NCBI RefSeq assembly: GCF_000203795.2
Contig: NW_006281099.1
Location: forward strand, 1,739,774-1,803,773
Reading direction: 5' to 3'
DNA: 64,000 bases
Source: Batrachochytrium dendrobatidis JAM81
Taxonomy: Eukaryota; Chytridiomycota; Chytridiomycetes; Rhizophydiales
Shown: positions 60,828 through 64,000 of the stretch, piece by piece
Layout: every line of letters starts with the position of its first letter
Numbering within the stretch: position 1 is the stretch's first letter
Position numbers and translations under genes: made by a program
Notes under the pieces: generated by a model
What the model was told of the DNA's origin: nothing
Databases searched by the model: none
Seen by the model: only the letters and a program-made list of their open reading frames with translations

Positions 60828-61206
60828 TTATAAAGCAAAAGTACAAACACCATGTTGATGTTAGTTTAAAGTGCAGCATCTGTGATAGCTTATATTCTAT
60901 CTACACTGGAGTAGACTTGCCAGCTCCAATGCTATTGCTAAAGTTAAAATACCAGCAAAAGTCAGCACCCTAATCAAATTCAACAATAATTCAAACAAGA
61001 TATTTCTACGTACTGACGGGCATACTGAGTCCTGCTCGAGAGTAATAGTTGTGGGTAAGACTCGAACACCAGATTTGAATGTGTTGGGCTCGATCGCACA
61101 CCCTATTTTTAGCCATCAAAATATATAACATTGCCATTTTGGAGACCAGCCACTAAAATAGCGTGCATTTTGAATCTACGAACCAGACCAACTTTATCCA
61201 AATAGA
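60828..61206. other. divergent intergenic region ATG101/YAF9
   Basis: 379 bp between two divergent starts, probably holding both promoters. A segment around 61045-61075 (gggtaagactcgaacacc) looks like the T-arm of a tRNA but does not fold. No other feature is seen. Confidence 0.4.
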
Positions 61207-62370
61207 ATGTCCAAAGCCAAGAGGGTCAATGTGGGTATTGATATTACTGCAGCTCTAGAATGCATCCTACTATTAAATCACATTTGAACTCGTGAAAAAA
61301 TAAACCTTTTTAGTCCGTTTCCACCTGCCATCAGAAACACACCTCGACTTGTCTGTCATTTCAATAGTCGAAGCAATCCAAAACTGCATGTATGTAACAG
61401 TCCATTCATCAAACTATAGATTCTAATCACCGTGCATATACTTTCACTGGTGTGTAGGGACTGACTGTCTCGGTTCCTTTTTTATACGGATCTACAGCAA
61501 CGGCTGTAACTAAAAAAGACGCATTGGTAGATCCAACACATACGCATAAATGGGCAGTTTATGTCCGAGGTATCAATGACGAAGACCTTTCATATTGTAT
61601 TAAGCGAGTTTTGATTAAGCTTCATGAAAGTTTTGAGTCGCCCAATCGAGGTACGAGCTGTTTATATCAAACCGAATAGGCCGTGTTTTGTACGATCCTA
61701 TATATCCCATCAGATTCAAATGAATGAACGACTAATGACTATTTTGATTCGACCGCTTGATCAGTATTCGAGGCACCGCCATACGAAGTTAACGAAACTG
61801 GATGGGGAGAGTTTGAAATCATGATCAAGATCACGCTTGTGGATCCATTAGAAAAGCCAATTACTGTATACCATCAACTTCAACTATACCCAAAAGAAGA
61901 AATTGCCTTGCAGTCTAAAAAGTCGGTGATTGTGAATCATTATGATGAATTGGTATGTAGATTCAAGATAGCCTGCAACGATATTGTTTAAATAATGCAG
62001 TCTGATCATTCGATTGAATAGATATTTAATGAGCCATCTGAGGAATATGCCGAATCACTCAAGATTCATGCAGAACTGTCTCAACTTCCACCTACGGGAC
62101 CATTTTGTAAGTAATGCCTGCATTTCTAGAAACTCGAATCATTTCATTTTGAATAGTGTCAACAGCTCACCCAAGTATCACTGACGTATCTGTTAAATAC
62201 AACTGGAATACTCGACAGCATTACAAACGGAAGCAGATGAATTGCAGCAGCTAGAAGCCATCTATAACAAACTTAACTCGGATCTGGAGAAACAGAACCA
62301 AACATACAGGAAAACAGAGCAAGAGTTGCGACTTATTCAAGCAGAACTTGTTGAACTCGAACGCCAATAA
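61207..62370 (+). CDS. YAF9: YAF9/GAS41, YEATS-domain chromatin reader
   Basis: Six exons: 61207-61230, 61458-61650, 61765-61952, 62022-62106, 62157-62174 and 62219-62370, giving 219 aa. The YEATS domain spans about residues 9-150: GLTVSVPFLYG, HKWAVYVRG, LHESFESPNRV, PPYEVNETGWGEFEI, the VDPLEKPITVYHQLQLYP block and IFNEPSEE. The aromatic residues of HKW and GWGEF form the acyl-lysine pocket in this family. A C-terminal coiled coil (EADELQQLEAIYNKLNSDLEKQ) follows, as in Yaf9. Yaf9 is shared by the SWR1 remodeller and NuA4 acetyltransferase. Exon 1 encodes only eight residues, exon 5 is 18 nt, and the intron between exons 5 and 6 is only 44 nt; without that splice the protein would stop before the coiled coil. 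Confidence 0.9.
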
Positions 62371-62509
62371 AGCATTATATAAAGCGGTACACTATATTTA
62401 GTTTGAATATCCCTTGGAATCTTCAATAGATGCTGCAATCAATGCATTATCAGCCAGATTCGCAAAATAGAACAGTGATATGAATTTGAACTGTAAGCAG
62501 GTGTAATAT

Positions 62510-63390
62510 TTATGGCTTTATTGGTAATCCAAGACGAGTTCTTTCTCCTTGAAGCACTTTTTTTACACGCTCCAGCGTACCAGGTGCACCTTTTGATGGT
62601 AGCAGTCTGCACATGACAGCTGTGTAAGGAGGTGCGATCGTGACCTCGTCCATGACTACAATTAACTTGTCTTTCCAAATCACTGGAAGAGTTTTACTCA
62701 ACGCATCAAAAATGTCCTATGATTAGAGTTGCATTCACAAGTTCCGATAGATCCGATTTCAAAAATGCATCCAAGCCAAAAACAGTCAAATTAGAATTTG
62801 ATTAAGCACAAATGTACTATGCAATAAATCATCAAGCCTATCAGTTTTACCTGTGCCTCAGTCGAAACATCGATGCCGATCCGAGCATTCTGCTCAATAG
62901 CAGCACGAACAGCCTGTTCCTCTCGTTGCTGCACCTGTTCGAGAGAGATCGGAATGAGAGGCATCAGGGGAGGTATCGGGTTAGGTGCCTTTATATCAGA
63001 AGGGTCGGCAGTGATGGACTTGATAGCAGACAGTTTGAGATAATGCAAGTCTACATGAGTAACAGGGTTGTCGGAAAGATTATCAGGTGAGTTGGGTTCA
63101 CTGGTAGATTTCAATGAAGAATCAGCAGTAGATTCATGTTTGGATAAACCAGAAGTATTGCTAGATGCAAGAGAAGGCTGCTGTAGTGAACGCGGATGCT
63201 GTCCAGCAGCAAAAGTAGCGATACTTTGAAGAACCAGCAAGCCAGACTCTGGATCATAAGCAAAAACTTGACCTTGCAGAATCTTGTCAAGAACAGTAAC
63301 AACCTGCACCCACACACCGATAGCAGCGGAAGGATTTGAGCCAGCGGCGGGAATAGCAGCCACAATGGCTTCAGTAAAAGTGTTTTCCAT
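62510..63390 (-). CDS. LSM12: LSM12 homologue
   Basis: Two exons, 62851-63390 and 62510-62716, give 248 aa. An N-terminal Lsm-like barrel (GVWVQVVTVLDKILQGQVFAYDPESGLLVLQS) is followed by an insert rich in Ser, the strand THVDLHYLKLSAIKSI, and a C-terminal anticodon-binding-like domain ([38 protein letters not shown], ending GTLERVKKVLQGE). LSM12 proteins bind tRNA-like or mRNA targets with Ataxin-2/Pbp1 partners and influence translation; in animals LSM12 also binds NAADP. An in-frame ATG 29 codons upstream (63477) would extend the protein, but the extension has no family support. It diverges from the next gene by about 255 bp. Confidence 0.88.
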
Positions 63391-63645
63391 GTTTTGAGAA
63401 TGCAGCTCAACAGTAGATTCGGTTGATGGGAGCAGCAGACAACCCAGACAGTCGAGTAGAACTCGATGAAATTTCACTCAATTCATCATGCAGATTAGGG
63501 GCTTGTTCGGTAAAACACTCCATCTACCCACCAAAATATATCGACTGTTTCTATCGACGCGATCGTGTTTATTTTATTCAAGCTTTCTTGTTTCCTTGTA
63601 TAATATTGGTGTGGATGGCAAGCCCATGATACTGAAGTATTGAAA

Positions 63646-64000
63646 ATGAATTCAAAATCATCACTTATAAATACATCTCACTCTGAAAACTTGAGTAACA
63701 CGCTACCAGGAGATTCACCTATCTTTCAGCAATCTGTCACTGCTGATTTGTCTACTCGGGATAATATATTCGATTCACAAGGTAGCCAAGACTCGGCATC
63801 AGTGTTGACTTGCCCCTCAATACAACCTACAACCTCTTCTACAGATCACGCATATTCACAGTTGCTTGCGGCATCATCACCCTATACTGTGGCTGAAGAA
63901 GCAAATCCATCACTTGATTCTGCTGGAAACATCCTTTTAAAAAAAGGTAATAGCCATGATACCTTGCATGAAGAACCACATCTACAAGGTGTACAAATGT
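63646..64000 (+). CDS. Ser/Thr-rich protein, N-terminal part (runs off the window)
   Basis: The frame opens at ATG 63646 (MNSKSSLINTSHSENLSNTLPG) and stays open to the right edge, 118 codons. Composition is Ser/Thr/Asn-rich and disordered, with no domain. It shares a short divergent intergenic region with LSM12. The function cannot be inferred from the visible part, and the ATG is chosen as the first in the frame. Confidence 0.55.
   Translation, partial: MNSKSSLINTSHSENLSNTLPGDSPIFQQSVTADLSTRDNIFDSQGSQDSASVLTCPSIQPTTSSTDHAYSQLLAASSPYTVAEEANPSLDSAGNILLKKGNSHDTLHEEPHLQGVQM

Noticed and set aside
61020..61090. tRNA-like stretch with gggtaagactcgaacacc
   Set aside because: It resembles the T-arm of a minus-strand tRNA, but the five base pairs of the T stem do not form and no acceptor or anticodon stem is found.

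Overview
The window looks like nuclear DNA of a flagellated early-diverging fungus, most probably a chytrid (Chytridiomycota; a Batrachochytrium-like member of the Rhizophydiales is my best guess, from inference only). Genes are split by many short GT-AG introns, often with CTAAC-like branch points. Typical fungal genes (a Chs4/Skt5-type Sel1 chitin-synthase regulator, an Mmc1-like mitochondrial protein) sit beside genes kept only by organisms with motile cilia (CFAP57, EFHB) and a CCDC112-like coiled-coil gene. There are no bacterial-type operons, CRISPR arrays, rRNA genes or convincing tRNA genes.

Layout. 1-632 is the end of a TCP11/SOK1-like gene. 751-1698 (-) is an unknown secreted protein. 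2200-5878 (+) is a KNL2/M18BP1-type centromere protein with a SANTA domain and a C-terminal CENP-C motif. 5994-7100 (-) is a membrane-anchored short-chain dehydrogenase. 7.7-9.2 kb is a pair of inverted transposon copies. 9613-11412 (+) is a Gln-rich AT-hook protein. 12.7-14.8 kb (+) is TGS1, the cap trimethylguanosine synthase, with a 7-nt micro-exon. 15.2 kb (-) is ribosomal protein eL29. 16.5-18.35 kb (-) is MAEA/GID9 of the CTLH E3 ligase. 19.2-21.7 kb (+) is an unknown repeat protein. 22.8-25.7 kb (-) is PEX5. 25.85-26.67 kb (+) is TRAPP subunit Trs33. 27.7-29.9 kb (+) is a mitochondrial dynamin-like pseudo-GTPase.

30.2-46.8 kb is rich in flagellar or flagellum-linked genes: EFHB (-), a secreted Cys-rich acidic-repeat protein (+), CCDC112-like (+), a PAS-guanylyl cyclase (-) and CFAP57 (-). 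Then follow Chs4/Skt5-like (-), GPN3 (-), importin-9 (+), an unknown small protein (-), ATG101 (-), the YEATS protein YAF9 (+), LSM12 (-) and the start of a Ser/Thr-rich protein (+, runs off the end).

The non-genic signal that stands out is one family of non-autonomous DNA elements (MITE-like) with terminal inverted repeats close to ACAGCCGTATTCACGTAAAA. I count at least twelve copies. They sit in introns (KNL2, TGS1, ATG101) or within a few tens of bases of start or stop codons.

The most interesting genes are the KNL2-type protein combining SANTA and CENP-C motifs in a fungus, and a guanylyl cyclase whose PAS domain keeps the FixL haem-ligand histidine and the oxygen-contacting arginine. 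Exon boundaries were read by eye and kept only when reading phase and family similarity agreed; uncertain ones are flagged.
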